From NCBI RefSeq assembly GCF_021538675.1, contig NZ_JAJUKH010000003.1, positions 186,001 through 250,000 of the forward strand: a DNA stretch of 64,000 bases, written 5' to 3'. The translations under genes and the position numbers were made by a program. A model generated the notes under the pieces. The model was not told the DNA's origin, ran no database searches, and saw only the letters and a program-made list of their open reading frames with translations. This DNA comes from Paenarthrobacter sp. AR 02. Its GTDB lineage: Bacteria > Actinomycetota > Actinomycetes > Actinomycetales > Micrococcaceae. Shown here one piece after another: positions 7,554 to 16,559 of the stretch; the stretch's first letter is position 1; every line of letters starts with the position of its first letter.

Positions 7554-9581
7554 TCAGCCGCCCAGGTCGTACACGGTGGTTCCGCCGATGGTGGTGGCTT
7601 GGTAGTTCGCGGCCACCCAGGCAGCGATCTCGCTGGAAGCGTCCGAACCGCCGTTGCCCTGCATGAGGCGGCCTCCGATGAAGTAGTGGATCTTCCCGTC
7701 GGCCACGAGCTGCTGGAACTGCGCCAACGTCGGCGAAGGGTCCGTTCCGTTGAACCCGCCAACCGCCATGACCGGCAGTCCGGCAGCCAGTTGGTAGCCG
7801 GCTGCGTTGTTGGAACCCACGACGGCGGCCGCCCAGGTGTAGTTGTCGGCGTCGGCCTTGAGCGCGCTCACCAATTCGGAGGACGGCGTGCTGGCCCCGA
7901 GCAGCCCACCCATGGCGCCGCCTTGCCCGCCACCGGCAAAACCGCCACCAAAGCCCTGCCCGCCGAGCGTCTGGCCCGTGCCCTGCTGCGTGCCGGGCCT
8001 CCTGATCCCTTGCGCTGATGCGTTGCGGCCGAAACCGGGTCCGAATACAGCCGTGGCCGGCCCTGCGCTCACGATCGCACCCGTGTGGGGCGTGGCGGCG
8101 GTTGCCACTGAGTAGGCCAGCGGCGCGGCGAGTGCAACAGCGACGGCGAGGCCCGCCGTCGTACGCGTCACCCAAACCTGGCGCCAGCGGCCGGTCACGA
8201 CGACGGCGGCGGCCAGGACCACGGCGCCAAGAACCACCACCCACCGCAGCCACGGAAGGAACGCCGGAGCCTGGCCCAGGAGGGCGAAGGCCGTGAACCC
8301 CGCGGCCACCAGTGACGCCCCAAGCAGCAGGGCGACAGGGAGCCGCGAGCGCCGCTGCCACAACAGCACGCCGCCCAGGCCCACCAGCCCGGCAATTCCC
8401 GGAGCCAGCGCCACGGAGTAGTAGGGGTGGATGATGCCCTGCATGTAGCTGAACACCAGGCCGGTCACCAGCAGCCATGAACCCCACACAATGACCGACG
8501 CACGGACCACATCTGTTCGCGGCGCTCGGCGGCCCAGCCACAGGAGTGCGCCGCCAAGAATGAGCGCGCTCGGAATGAGCCACGCGATCTGGCCGCCGAA
8601 CTCCGTGCCGAACATGCGCAGCAAGCCCGGAGTGCCCCACCCGTTGCCGCCACCGCCCACACTGCCGGTCTCGTCGCCGTTGAGGCGGCCCAAGCCGTTA
8701 TAGCCAAACGTCAATTCCAGGATCGAGTTGTTCTGCGAGCCGCCGATGTAGGGGCGCAGGTTCGCGGGGACAAGCTCGACGGCGGCAATCCACCAACCAG
8801 CCGACGCCACCATCGCGCCCACTGCGGCCAGGAGATGGAGCACCCGCCGGCCCGGCTTGGGGTAGGCGCAGACAAGGTAGGCGAGCCCGAAGCCCGGAAC
8901 CACCAGAAGGACCTGAAGCTGCTTGGCCAGGAATCCAAAGCCCAGGAATACCCCGGCAAGGATGAGCCACCGCAGTTTCCGGTCCTGGATGGAGCGGAGC
9001 ACGGCATAGCCGGCGGCTGTCATGAGCAGGACCAACAACGCATCCGGGTTGTTGAAGCGGAACATGAGCGTGGCTACCGGCGTCAGGGCCAGGACCGCGG
9101 CGGCCAGGAGGCCAGCGCGGTGCGCCAAGCGGAGGTTGTCCGTGGCAGGGAACGCTGCCCGGCGGACGGCCAGGTACATGATCCACGCGGTCGCCACCCC
9201 CATCAACGCCTGCGGAACCAGGATGCTCCAGGAGCTCAGGCCGAACATCCGGACGGACAGCCCAGTGATCCAGAGTGCCGCCGGAGGCTTGTCCACGGTG
9301 ATGGAGTTGGCGGCGTCGGAGGAGCCGAAGAACCACGCTGTCCAGTCCTGCGAGCCTGCCTGGGCTGCAGCGGAGTAGAACGCGTTGGCCCAGCCCGAGG
9401 CTCCAAGGCCCCAGATGTAAAGGACTGCGGTTCCCAGAAGGACTGCCGTGAGTTCGAGGCGCTGCCGGACGGGGCCCCGGTTGCTGCGTTGTCCGGCCCG
9501 GCTTCCTGGCGCCAGGCGGCTGCTTTGTGCCGTGCTCGCCTGGCCTGCGGTTTCAGTCAGCGGTTTGAAGTACGTGGTCAT
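7554..9581 (-). CDS. GT39-type polyprenyl-phosphate-sugar transferase (copy 2)
   Basis: 675 residues from the ATG at 9581, two bases after the stop of the paralogous upstream gene. The ArnT/PMT-like fold begins with an N-terminal membrane helix (residues about 36-55), then the extracytoplasmic Asp-bearing loop with ITVDKPPAALWITGLS and many further membrane helices. A Gly/Gln-rich stretch is followed by a soluble C-terminal domain of about 130 residues ending in TVYDLGG. GT39 enzymes move a sugar from a polyprenyl phosphate to an acceptor on the outer face of the membrane. The GT2-GtrA protein two genes upstream is a likely donor maker. An N-terminal extension open to 10574 is overlapped by the upstream gene and is rejected. 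Confidence 0.85.
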   Translation of the reverse strand: MTTYFKPLTETAGQASTAQSSRLAPGSRAGQRSNRGPVRQRLELTAVLLGTAVLYIWGLGASGWANAFYSAAAQAGSQDWTAWFFGSSDAANSITVDKPPAALWITGLSVRMFGLSSWSILVPQALMGVATAWIMYLAVRRAAFPATDNLRLAHRAGLLAAAVLALTPVATLMFRFNNPDALLVLLMTAAGYAVLRSIQDRKLRWLILAGVFLGFGFLAKQLQVLLVVPGFGLAYLVCAYPKPGRRVLHLLAAVGAMVASAGWWIAAVELVPANLRPYIGGSQNNSILELTFGYNGLGRLNGDETGSVGGGGNGWGTPGLLRMFGTEFGGQIAWLIPSALILGGALLWLGRRAPRTDVVRASVIVWGSWLLVTGLVFSYMQGIIHPYYSVALAPGIAGLVGLGGVLLWQRRSRLPVALLLGASLVAAGFTAFALLGQAPAFLPWLRWVVVLGAVVLAAAVVVTGRWRQVWVTRTTAGLAVAVALAAPLAYSVATAATPHTGAIVSAGPATAVFGPGFGRNASAQGIRRPGTQQGTGQTLGGQGFGGGFAGGGQGGAMGGLLGASTPSSELVSALKADADNYTWAAAVVGSNNAAGYQLAAGLPVMAVGGFNGTDPSPTLAQFQQLVADGKIHYFIGGRLMQGNGGSDASSEIAAWVAANYQATTIGGTTVYDLGG

Positions 9582-9583
9582 GG

Positions 9584-11614
9584 TCAGCCCACCAGCTTGT
9601 AGACGGTAGTGCTGCCAACGGTTTGGGCCTGGTAGTTTGCAGCTACCCAGGCCGCGACCTCGGAGTTCCCACCGCGGCCGCCGCCACCCATGCCGCCGCC
9701 GGAGATGAAGTAGCTGATCTGGCCTTTGTCCACCATGTCCTGGAACTGGGCCAGTGTGGGGTAGGGGTCGCCGCCGTTCCAGCCACCAAGGGCGATGACG
9801 CTGGTGTTTGTGGCGAGTTCCAGGTCGGCGGCCTGGGTGGCTCCGGAGACAATGGCAGACCACTTGGTGGTGGTGGATTTCAGCAGTGCCGTCAGTTCGG
9901 CGTTCGCGGTGCTCCCGCCCGGACCGCCTCCTGCACCACCAAAGTCGCGGCTTCCAGTGTCCAGTCCTGCCCGGATGTCCAGTCCTGCCCGGGCGCCAAA
10001 GCCGCCGCTGGCCGCACCGGCGGGTCCCGACGTCGGAATGGAGCCCGAGTGCGGAGTCGCCGCAGTAGCCACTGTCCAAGCCCCGGTTCCGAGACCGCCG
10101 GCGAGCAACGACATCACGACGACGGCGGCAGCAGGCAGCCGCCGGAGGCCACCCTTGAGCCTGGCGGCACCCAGTTGATCCACACGAAGCAGGAGTGCGG
10201 CTGCAGCAAGGACACCAAGAACCACCACCACGATACGCAGCCACGGCAGCCACGAGGCATCCCGGCCGAGGAGTACCGCGGACCACAGCGCACTGCCCAG
10301 CACCACCACTGCCAGCACGATCCTTGGCGTCCACGACGCTCGGCCACGCCAGAGTTCGACGCATCCGATGCCGATGATGGCGGCAATAGCCGGAGCCAGG
10401 GCAACGGCATAGTACGGGTGGACGATGCCGCTCATGAAGCTGAAGATGCCGGCCGTGACTACCAGCCAGCCGCCCCACATGAGCAGGGCAGCGCGGCTTC
10501 GCGACGTGCGGGCTTCGCGGCGGGTAAACCACAGCCCGGCCACCAGCAGGATCAACGCCGCGGGCAGAAGCCATGAGACTTCACCGCCAAAGCTGGTCCC
10601 GAACATACGTCCCAGTCCCGCAGCGCCACCAAAGCCACCGCCACCGGCGCCACCGAAGCCGCCGCCACCGAAGCCCCCGCCGCCCGGCAGACCGCCGTCC
10701 GCACCGGAACCCCCGGGCATGCCGCCGCCGGCGCCGCCCTCACCCGAACCGGTGATGCGCCCCAGCCCGTTGTAGCCGAAGGTGAGTTCCAGGAAGCTGT
10801 TCCCCGCCGAGCCGGCCATATAGGGCCTGGCCGACGCCGGAGTCAGCTGGAAGATCGCAATGTAGGTACCCGCCACGGCGACGATGCCCGCGCCCGCAGC
10901 AAGGAGGTGCAGGATCCGCTTGCGCAGAGTTGTGGGAGCGGCCCACAGATAGGCCAGTGCCAAACCCGGCACGATCAGGAACCCTTGGAGCATCTTGCTC
11001 AGGAAAGCCAGCCCCACTACTGCGCCTGCCGCGGCCAGCCATTTCCAGCCGGCCTTCTCAATGGCGCGGGTTGTCAGGTATGCGGCCAACACCAGGCACA
11101 ACGTCAGCATGGCGTCGGGGTTGTTGAAGCGGAACATCAGGGCAGCAACGGGGGTCAGCGCCAAAGCGCCACCGGCGAGGAGCCCTGCCGCGGGACCGGA
11201 CACGCGCTTGACCGTCAGGTACAGAAGCCCGACGGCGGCGACCCCCATGAGAGCCTCCGGAACCAGCATGCTGGTAGGGGAGAACCCGAAGATCCTGCCA
11301 ACCAAGGCCGGAATCCAGAGGGATGCCGGCGGCTTGTCCACCGTGATCGCGTTGCCGGAATCGAGGGAGCCGAAAAAGAGTGCCGTCCAGTCCTTGGTGC
11401 CTGCTTGGATAGCTGCGGCGTAGAAGGAGTTGGCGTATCCGGTGGCGGCAAGGTTCCAGAGATAGAGGAGCACGGTCCCCACCAGAAGCCCGGCGGCGGA
11501 CGGACGTACCCAGCGTGGTTGCTGTCCGAAAACGAGGCGTTGCAGGCGGGTTGGTGTTTCCGGGGACTTCACAGGTTCGTCAACGGGATGGCTTGGCTGA
11601 AGGGCGGTGATCAT
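9584..11614 (-). CDS. GT39-type polyprenyl-phosphate-sugar transferase (copy 1)
   Basis: 676 residues from the ATG at 11614, which overlaps the GT2-GtrA stop codon in an ATGA. It has the same plan as the next gene: a first membrane helix, the ITVDKPPASLWIPALVG loop, about ten more helices and a C-terminal domain ending in TVYKLVG. A loop around residues 310-355 is extremely rich in Gly, with long GGGGFGG runs, and sits just before a LGRMFGTSFGGEVSWLL segment; the paralog has only a short version. The duplicate pair is clearly tandem. It likely glycosylates a surface lipid, polymer or protein. Alternative: a sensor-like transferase whose soluble C-domain binds the acceptor. Confidence 0.85.
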   Translation of the reverse strand: MITALQPSHPVDEPVKSPETPTRLQRLVFGQQPRWVRPSAAGLLVGTVLLYLWNLAATGYANSFYAAAIQAGTKDWTALFFGSLDSGNAITVDKPPASLWIPALVGRIFGFSPTSMLVPEALMGVAAVGLLYLTVKRVSGPAAGLLAGGALALTPVAALMFRFNNPDAMLTLCLVLAAYLTTRAIEKAGWKWLAAAGAVVGLAFLSKMLQGFLIVPGLALAYLWAAPTTLRKRILHLLAAGAGIVAVAGTYIAIFQLTPASARPYMAGSAGNSFLELTFGYNGLGRITGSGEGGAGGGMPGGSGADGGLPGGGGFGGGGFGGAGGGGFGGAAGLGRMFGTSFGGEVSWLLPAALILLVAGLWFTRREARTSRSRAALLMWGGWLVVTAGIFSFMSGIVHPYYAVALAPAIAAIIGIGCVELWRGRASWTPRIVLAVVVLGSALWSAVLLGRDASWLPWLRIVVVVLGVLAAAALLLRVDQLGAARLKGGLRRLPAAAVVVMSLLAGGLGTGAWTVATAATPHSGSIPTSGPAGAASGGFGARAGLDIRAGLDTGSRDFGGAGGGPGGSTANAELTALLKSTTTKWSAIVSGATQAADLELATNTSVIALGGWNGGDPYPTLAQFQDMVDKGQISYFISGGGMGGGGRGGNSEVAAWVAANYQAQTVGSTTVYKLVG

Positions 11615-12966
11615 TTCGCTGGCACCTCTGTGGTCTTGTCGGAACCCTCGGTTTGAGGGGCTGGTGTGGCGGGCCGGCGGAACACCCACAGGCGGAACAA
11701 CAGGAAGCGGGCCACCGTCGCGGCGAGGTTCGCGCCAACGACCGTCACCACCTCAAGCCAGCGGTCCGGCGTCGTGGTTCCGTGCACCAGGGCCAGCGCG
11801 CCCGAGGTGAGTGCCAGGCCGATGCTGAAAACAATCAAGCCTTCAAAGTGGTGGCGGGCGTGTCTGCCGCCCTGGATGCCGAACGTGAAGCGCCGGTTGG
11901 CGGCGGTGTTGGCAACGGCCGTCACGATGAGGGCCAGGAAGTTGGCGAGCTGCGGGTCCATGAATCCCCGGCACAGCAGGAAGATCAGCAGGTAGGCCAC
12001 TGTGGACGCCGCGCCGATCACCGCAAAGCGCACCAGTTGCCCGAACAGGCTGGCGCGTGGGGTCGATTCCGAAGTTCGCGACGACGCCGGCAATGGGCCG
12101 CGCGCCAAGGCCGCGCGCAGTTCGGGGACAGGGATGCGCCCGGTGACGAGGTCGCGCGTCAGTCGCGCCATTCCGCGGAGGTCGGCCAGGGCGGTTCGTA
12201 CGACGTCGACACTTGAGTTGGGATCGTCCGTCCAGTCGACGGGGACTTCATGGACGCGGAGGCCGCAGCGCTCGGCCAGGACCAGGAGTTCGGTGTCGAA
12301 GAACCAGGCGTTGTCCAGGGTGTGGGGGAGGATCCTATGGGCGACGTCTGCCCGGATGGCCTTGAAACCGCATTGGGCATCAGAGAACCGGGCTCCCATG
12401 AGCGTATGCAGGAGGACGTTGTAGCTGCGGGAGACGAACTCGCGTTTGGGCCCGCGGACAACACGGGAGTTGCGGGAGAGCCGCGTCCCGATGGCAAGGT
12501 CCGAATGGCCGGAAATCAGGGGAGCCAGCAGGGGTGCCAGGGCGGCAAGATCAGTGGAGAGGTCCACGTCCATGTAGGCGAGCACCGGGGACGGGGAGGC
12601 GAGCCAGACCTGCCGGAGGGCGTTGCCCCGGCCCTTCTCCTCGAAGCGCATGACGCCGATTTCGGGGAGCTCGCGGGCCAGGCGCTCGGCGATCTTCAAG
12701 GTGTTGTCCGTGCTCGCATTGTCCGCGACCGTGATGCGGAACGTATGCGGGAACGTCTCCACCAAGTGCCCGTGCAAGCGGCGCAGGCATTCCTCGAGGT
12801 CGGTCTCTTCGTTGTGGACGGGAATGGTGACGTCCAGGACAGGGACCGTGGTCCGTGTGTCCACGGGAAAGCGCCGCGGCTGCCGGTGGGGCAAGGCAGG
12901 AGCGGCGAAGGTCCCCGCATGGGCGGGGTTCTGCAGCGCACTGGTGGCGGGATCTATGAGCGTCAT
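11611..12966 (-). CDS. GT2 / GtrA fusion: polyprenyl-phosphate sugar synthase with flippase-like domain
   Basis: 451 residues. The N-terminal GT2 domain (about residues 40-270) is dolichol-phosphate-mannose-synthase-like: TIPVHNEE, ADNASTDNT, EKGRGNALRQV and the metal-binding Asp133-Val-Asp135. From about residue 310 come four membrane helices of a GtrA domain, including ANFLALIVTAVANTAANRRF. GtrA domains are thought to help move the polyprenyl-phosphate sugar across the membrane. The fusion therefore couples synthesis and flipping of a lipid-linked sugar. Its stop overlaps the start of the first GT39 gene, which would consume the product. The sugar is most simply mannose or glucose, which the sequence does not settle. 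Confidence 0.88.
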   Translation of the reverse strand: MTLIDPATSALQNPAHAGTFAAPALPHRQPRRFPVDTRTTVPVLDVTIPVHNEETDLEECLRRLHGHLVETFPHTFRITVADNASTDNTLKIAERLARELPEIGVMRFEEKGRGNALRQVWLASPSPVLAYMDVDLSTDLAALAPLLAPLISGHSDLAIGTRLSRNSRVVRGPKREFVSRSYNVLLHTLMGARFSDAQCGFKAIRADVAHRILPHTLDNAWFFDTELLVLAERCGLRVHEVPVDWTDDPNSSVDVVRTALADLRGMARLTRDLVTGRIPVPELRAALARGPLPASSRTSESTPRASLFGQLVRFAVIGAASTVAYLLIFLLCRGFMDPQLANFLALIVTAVANTAANRRFTFGIQGGRHARHHFEGLIVFSIGLALTSGALALVHGTTTPDRWLEVVTVVGANLAATVARFLLFRLWVFRRPATPAPQTEGSDKTTEVPAK

Positions 12967-13048
12967 GCATTCACAGTGGGGCCGCCGATTGTGAGTGCTT
13001 TAGGCGGAAGCTGTGACGCGACTGTGTAAGTCTCCCGTTCCGGGAACG

Positions 13049-13083
13049 CGAAAAGCCGCCCCCGGACCGGGAGCGGCTTTTCG
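13049..13083 (-). terminator. Hairpin downstream of the transglycosylase gene
   Basis: An 11-bp perfect stem (CGAAAAGCCGC / GCGGCTTTTCG) closes a GC-rich inner hairpin just past the stop of the transglycosylase gene. The U run is inside the stem rather than after it. It would separate that gene from the GT2 operon. Confidence 0.65.
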
Positions 13084-13097
13084 TGAAAGCTCTTGGC

Positions 13098-13952
13098 TTA
13101 GTACCAGTTGTTGGCCAAGTGGAAGGCCAGGGCAGCCGACGGGGATCCGTAGCGTTCCTTGATGTAGTTCAGGCCCCACTTGATCTGGGTCTGGTAGTTG
13201 GTCTGCCAGTCTGCACCGGCAGAAGCCATCTTGCCGGCCGGAAGCGACTGGACAATACCGTACGCACCGCTGGAAGCGTTGGTGGCAGTGGTCCGCCATC
13301 CTGATTCCTTCTCCCACAGCGTGTTCAGGGCGGTCATTTCGCCCGCGCCCCAGCCGTAGCTGCCAAGGATGCTGGCGGCGTAGGCCTTCGCACCGGCGGG
13401 ATCGTCCACTGCCTTCGGGGCGGCAGCAGCGGCTGCAGCCTGGGCAGCGGCGGCAGCAGCAGCGTCGGCGGCCTGCTTGGCGGCAGCGTCAGCAGCGGCC
13501 TTGTCGGCAGCAGCCTTCTCGGCAGCGGCTTGATCGGCAGCTGCCTTGTCGGCGGCAGCCTGCGCGGCAGCGGCCTGATCAGCGGCGAGCTTGTCGGCTG
13601 CGGCCTTGTCGGCGGCGGCCTTGTCTGCAGCAGCCCGGTCGGCTGCACCCTTGGCAGCTGCGGCGTCCATCGAAGCAGAAACTTCAGCGGACTTGTTGGT
13701 GCTGACCTGTGCAGCGGCCTGGGTGCCGGCTACACGGCTTGCCTCGGGGAGGTTCAAGGCTGCGTTGGCGGCGGTACCGAGCGATGCAACGCCCAGTGCA
13801 GCGGCGATGACGCCCGCTACAACAGGCATGCGCTTGCCGGACTTGCCCTCACGGGCGGCCTTTTTGAGGACGGTCTGCGACTTGGTCAACTGGGTGTCGT
13901 TCTGGTCGCGGTGACGCGCGGAAGGGCGCGTCTGATCGTTAAATTCAGACAT
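13098..13952 (-). CDS. Secreted transglycosylase-like wall hydrolase with Ala-rich coiled-coil stalk
   Basis: 284 residues. A charged N-terminus precedes a hydrophobic export signal at about residues 43-66. Residues about 100-175 are a low-complexity repeat of AAADKAAADQ type, a probable helical stalk. The last 95 residues are a lysozyme-fold transglycosylase domain, with ALNTLWEKESGWRTTATNASSGAYGIVQSLP containing the catalytic Glu of WEKESGW and a C-terminal NNWY. Such proteins cleave peptidoglycan during growth or resuscitation. The gene lies behind a c-di-AMP riboswitch, the classic arrangement for Rpf/transglycosylase genes in actinobacteria. GAGAGG nine bases before the ATG is the ribosome binding site. 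It is not a LysM or SH3 hydrolase. Confidence 0.85.
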   Translation of the reverse strand: MSEFNDQTRPSARHRDQNDTQLTKSQTVLKKAAREGKSGKRMPVVAGVIAAALGVASLGTAANAALNLPEASRVAGTQAAAQVSTNKSAEVSASMDAAAAKGAADRAAADKAAADKAAADKLAADQAAAAQAAADKAAADQAAAEKAAADKAAADAAAKQAADAAAAAAAQAAAAAAAPKAVDDPAGAKAYAASILGSYGWGAGEMTALNTLWEKESGWRTTATNASSGAYGIVQSLPAGKMASAGADWQTNYQTQIKWGLNYIKERYGSPSAALAFHLANNWY

Positions 13953-13963
13953 TTGTGATTACC

Positions 13964-14106
13964 TCTCAGCGCCTGCGGAGTTAGCTGTCGGGTTCGGATG
14001 AGGTCATCCGGCCGCGCATCACGCTGCGGCTTCACCCCAAGGGCCGGCAAAATGCCTGGGCCCGGAGACTCTGGGTCCCCCGTCTCTGCCTCGGTGAAAG
14101 ATCGGA
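13964..14106 (-). ncRNA. c-di-AMP riboswitch (ydaO/yuaA class)
   Basis: The leader of the transglycosylase gene, read on the minus strand, contains the class hallmarks in order: TTTCACCGAGGCAGAG, ACGGGGGACCCA, a GGGGTGAAGCCGC segment, and the 3' block CCGAACCCGACAGCTAAC followed by TCCGCAGGCG. The last block ends six bases before the GAGAGG ribosome binding site. In actinobacteria this riboswitch lowers expression of wall hydrolases when c-di-AMP is high. Boundaries are judged by eye; the transcript probably starts near 14200. Confidence 0.82.
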
Positions 14107-14250
14107 CTCCGGGAAGTGGCAGAGCTCGGCGCATCCCGGATGTGGGCCGGTTAGGGGCAACCCACCCTTTCGACGGTACAGGAGGTTTCCGCAGAAGTCA
14201 CATTTAGGTAACAGAGATCACGAAGTCGGTGAGTCGTCTTGCCGGATTCT

Positions 14251-15750
14251 TTACAGGCGTTCGGTGGTGGCGGTAGGCAGCCGCAGGGCGAACTCGGTGC
14301 GCCCCGGCTTGGACGTCACTTCGACGCTTCCGCCGTGCGCTGCAACGATGGATTCCACTATCGACAAGCCCAACCCCGAGGTCCCTTCCGAGCCCGATCT
14401 CGCCGCGTCGGCACGGGCAAAGCGGGAGAAGATGCGGCTCTGGAATTCCTGCGGGATACCAGGACCGTTGTCTGTCACGGTCACCACTGCGCTGCCATCC
14501 GCGGAGAGCATGACTCCAGTGACCACGGTTGTTCCCGGGTCGGTGTGTTTGCGGGCATTCGAGAGAAGGTTCGCCAGCACTTGGTGCAATTGCGTGGCAT
14601 CGCCGCGTACGGTGACGGGCTCCCCGGGGAGCTGCAGTTGCCAGATGTGGTCCGGCGCCATGACTTTTTCGTCACTCACGGTCTCGACCACCAACTGGGT
14701 CAGGTCCACGTCCGTGACCTTCACCGGCTGGCCCTCGTCCAACCTCGCCAGCAACAGCAGGTCCTCCACGAGCGTAGTCATGCGTTCGGACTGGCTTTGC
14801 ACCCGTGCCAAGGACTTCCTGCCGTCGTCCGTAAAGGTCTCGGTCATCCGAAGCAGCTCGGTGTAGCCACGGATGGCGGTCAGCGGCGTCCGCAGTTCGT
14901 GCGAGGCATCGGCAACGAACTGCCTTACTTTGGTCTCGCTCTCCTGACGGGCCTCCAACGCGCTGGAGACGTTGTTCAGCATCTGGTTCAGGGCGTGGCC
15001 CACGCTCCCTACTTCGGTCCCGGGATGGGAGGCCGACGGCGGGACACGCACGGCAAGCGCCACTTCACCGGCGTCCAGAGGCAGCCGCGAAACCTTGGTG
15101 GCGACATCGGAAAGCTGCTCCAGGGGCCGCATGGTGCGACGGATGATCACGGTCCCCACAAGGCCGATCACCACCAGGCCGCCCAGTGACACCAGAACCA
15201 TGGTCCAGACCAGCGAGGCCTCAGCGGTCTGCTTGTCCGCGAGCGGCAGGCCAGTGACGATCACGTCGCCGTAATTGGTCTTCACGGCCATGAGCCGGTA
15301 GTCGCCGTTGGACAGCGAACGGTCAACCGGGCCGTCACCTGTCGGCAGCGCGAGCAGGACCTGCTCATCGTCTGCGGACAAGGAGACGCGATTGCCCCGC
15401 GCGTCGATCAACCCGGAGCTGCGCACCGTTGAGCCGTCGATACGGGCGCTCAGCGTGCCGGCCGCCTGGCCGCGGGCCTCCAGCGGGTCCGGACGTCCTG
15501 TCGGGGAGTTTGGAAAGCTCGACGGCGGTCTGCCGAATACGTCTGCGCGGAGCGAGGCCTGCTCCAGCTGCCTGTCGAGCTGCTTGTTGAAGACCATATC
15601 CATCGAGGCGTAGCTGACCACCCCGACCGCGCCGCAAATGGCCACCAGCAAAGCCATCGCCACCAGGACCAGGCGGGTGCGCAAATGCCAGGTGGAGGGA
15701 TTGAGCCAATTGCGCTGCTGGCTTCTGGCAACCCCGGAGAGTGCGCTCAA
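14251..15750 (-). CDS. Sensor histidine kinase
   Basis: 499 residues. Two membrane helices (about 25-48 and 178-204) enclose an extracellular sensor segment of about 130 residues with no recognised fold. A HAMP linker follows (about 205-260), then the dimerisation/phosphoacceptor domain with His284 in DASHELRTPLTAIRGY, and the ATPase domain with N box (NLLSNARKH), DNGPGIP and GLGLSIV. The start is three bases after the stop of the response regulator, so the two form an operon. The overall pattern resembles TrcS/PrrB-type kinases. The stimulus is not known; location next to envelope genes suggests a cell-surface signal. Confidence 0.93.
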   Translation of the reverse strand: MSALSGVARSQQRNWLNPSTWHLRTRLVLVAMALLVAICGAVGVVSYASMDMVFNKQLDRQLEQASLRADVFGRPPSSFPNSPTGRPDPLEARGQAAGTLSARIDGSTVRSSGLIDARGNRVSLSADDEQVLLALPTGDGPVDRSLSNGDYRLMAVKTNYGDVIVTGLPLADKQTAEASLVWTMVLVSLGGLVVIGLVGTVIIRRTMRPLEQLSDVATKVSRLPLDAGEVALAVRVPPSASHPGTEVGSVGHALNQMLNNVSSALEARQESETKVRQFVADASHELRTPLTAIRGYTELLRMTETFTDDGRKSLARVQSQSERMTTLVEDLLLLARLDEGQPVKVTDVDLTQLVVETVSDEKVMAPDHIWQLQLPGEPVTVRGDATQLHQVLANLLSNARKHTDPGTTVVTGVMLSADGSAVVTVTDNGPGIPQEFQSRIFSRFARADAARSGSEGTSGLGLSIVESIVAAHGGSVEVTSKPGRTEFALRLPTATTERL

Positions 15751-15753
15751 GGC

Positions 15754-16494
15754 TTAGTCCGCAGGTTTGATGACGTAGCCGGCTCCGCGAACGGTATGGA
15801 TCATTGGCGGGTGTTTCGCCTCGATCTTCTTGCGGAGATAGGAAATGTACAGCTCCACGATGTTGGCTTGGCCGCCGAAGTCGTAGTCCCACACCCGGTC
15901 CAGGATTTGGGCCTTGCTGACCACCCGTTTCGGGTTCTCCATGAGATAGCGCAGGAGTTCGAACTGGGTTGCCGTCAGGGCAATGTCCTCCCCGGCACGG
16001 GTGACCTCCCGGGTGTCCACGTTCAGGATCAGATCACCCACAACGAGCTCAGCGGTGTCCATCGCAGCGACACCTGAGCGCTGGACCAGCCGGTGCAGGC
16101 GAAGCAGCACTTCTTCCATGCTGAAGGGTTTGGTGACGTAGTCGTCTCCTCCGGCCGCCAGGCCCACGATGCGATCCTGCACGGCATCCTTCGCTGTCAG
16201 GAACAGGGCAGGAACCTCCGGGGCGAAAGCCCGTATCCGGTTAAGGACTTCCACGCCGTCAAAACCGGGGAGCATCACGTCAAGCACCAGGACGTCGGGG
16301 CGGAATTCCTTGGCGAGCTTTACGGCTTGGGGTCCATCAGCGGCCACGCCCACCGACCAGCCGGCCATGCGAAGGCCCATGCTCATGAGCTCAGCAAGGC
16401 TTGGCTCGTCATCCACCACCAGGGCGCGGATGGGTGAGCCGTCGGGGTGGGTGAGCTGGGGGAGGTTGTTGGTCATGGAGTGCGGGGATGCCAT
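15754..16494 (-). CDS. OmpR-family response regulator
   Basis: 246 residues from the ATG at 16494, chosen because GGAGAG lies seven bases upstream; an in-frame ATG at 16509 lacks a ribosome binding site. The receiver domain has the acidic pair Asp28/Asp29, phosphoacceptor Asp72 in VLDVMLPGFDG and Lys122 in YVTKPFS. The C-terminal winged helix (about 150-245) ends with IHTVRGAGYVIKP. It should bind tandem direct repeats as a dimer. An 11-bp direct repeat lies 44 bases upstream of its start, in the divergent promoter region. Confidence 0.93.
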   Translation of the reverse strand: MASPHSMTNNLPQLTHPDGSPIRALVVDDEPSLAELMSMGLRMAGWSVGVAADGPQAVKLAKEFRPDVLVLDVMLPGFDGVEVLNRIRAFAPEVPALFLTAKDAVQDRIVGLAAGGDDYVTKPFSMEEVLLRLHRLVQRSGVAAMDTAELVVGDLILNVDTREVTRAGEDIALTATQFELLRYLMENPKRVVSKAQILDRVWDYDFGGQANIVELYISYLRKKIEAKHPPMIHTVRGAGYVIKPAD

Positions 16495-16537
16495 GTGACA
16501 ACTCTCCATTCTGCTGGTTTGCCCGGGCTGAGCCGCT

Positions 16538-16559
16538 CCTGTGAGGACCCTGTGAAGTC
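16538..16559. promoter_or_regulatory. 11-bp direct-repeat operator candidate (CCTGTGARGWC x2)
   Basis: CCTGTGAGGAC (16538-16548) is followed immediately by CCTGTGAAGTC (16549-16559), an exact 11-bp period, which is the geometry used by OmpR-family dimers. A second cluster, CCACAGGTCACAGGA at 16596-16610, contains two inverted CCTGTG cores. Both lie between the divergent regulator and the 16696 gene. Autoregulation and control of 16696-17613 are inferred. Confidence 0.55.

Noticed and set aside
9582..10574. An N-terminal extension of the second GT39 gene
   Set aside because: It overlaps the first GT39 gene in another frame; translation from ATG 9581 gives the normal family start.
13424..13660. 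A DNA-level tandem repeat in the transglycosylase gene
   Set aside because: The repetition follows from the Ala/Asp/Lys coiled-coil protein sequence; it is coding low complexity rather than a separate DNA element.
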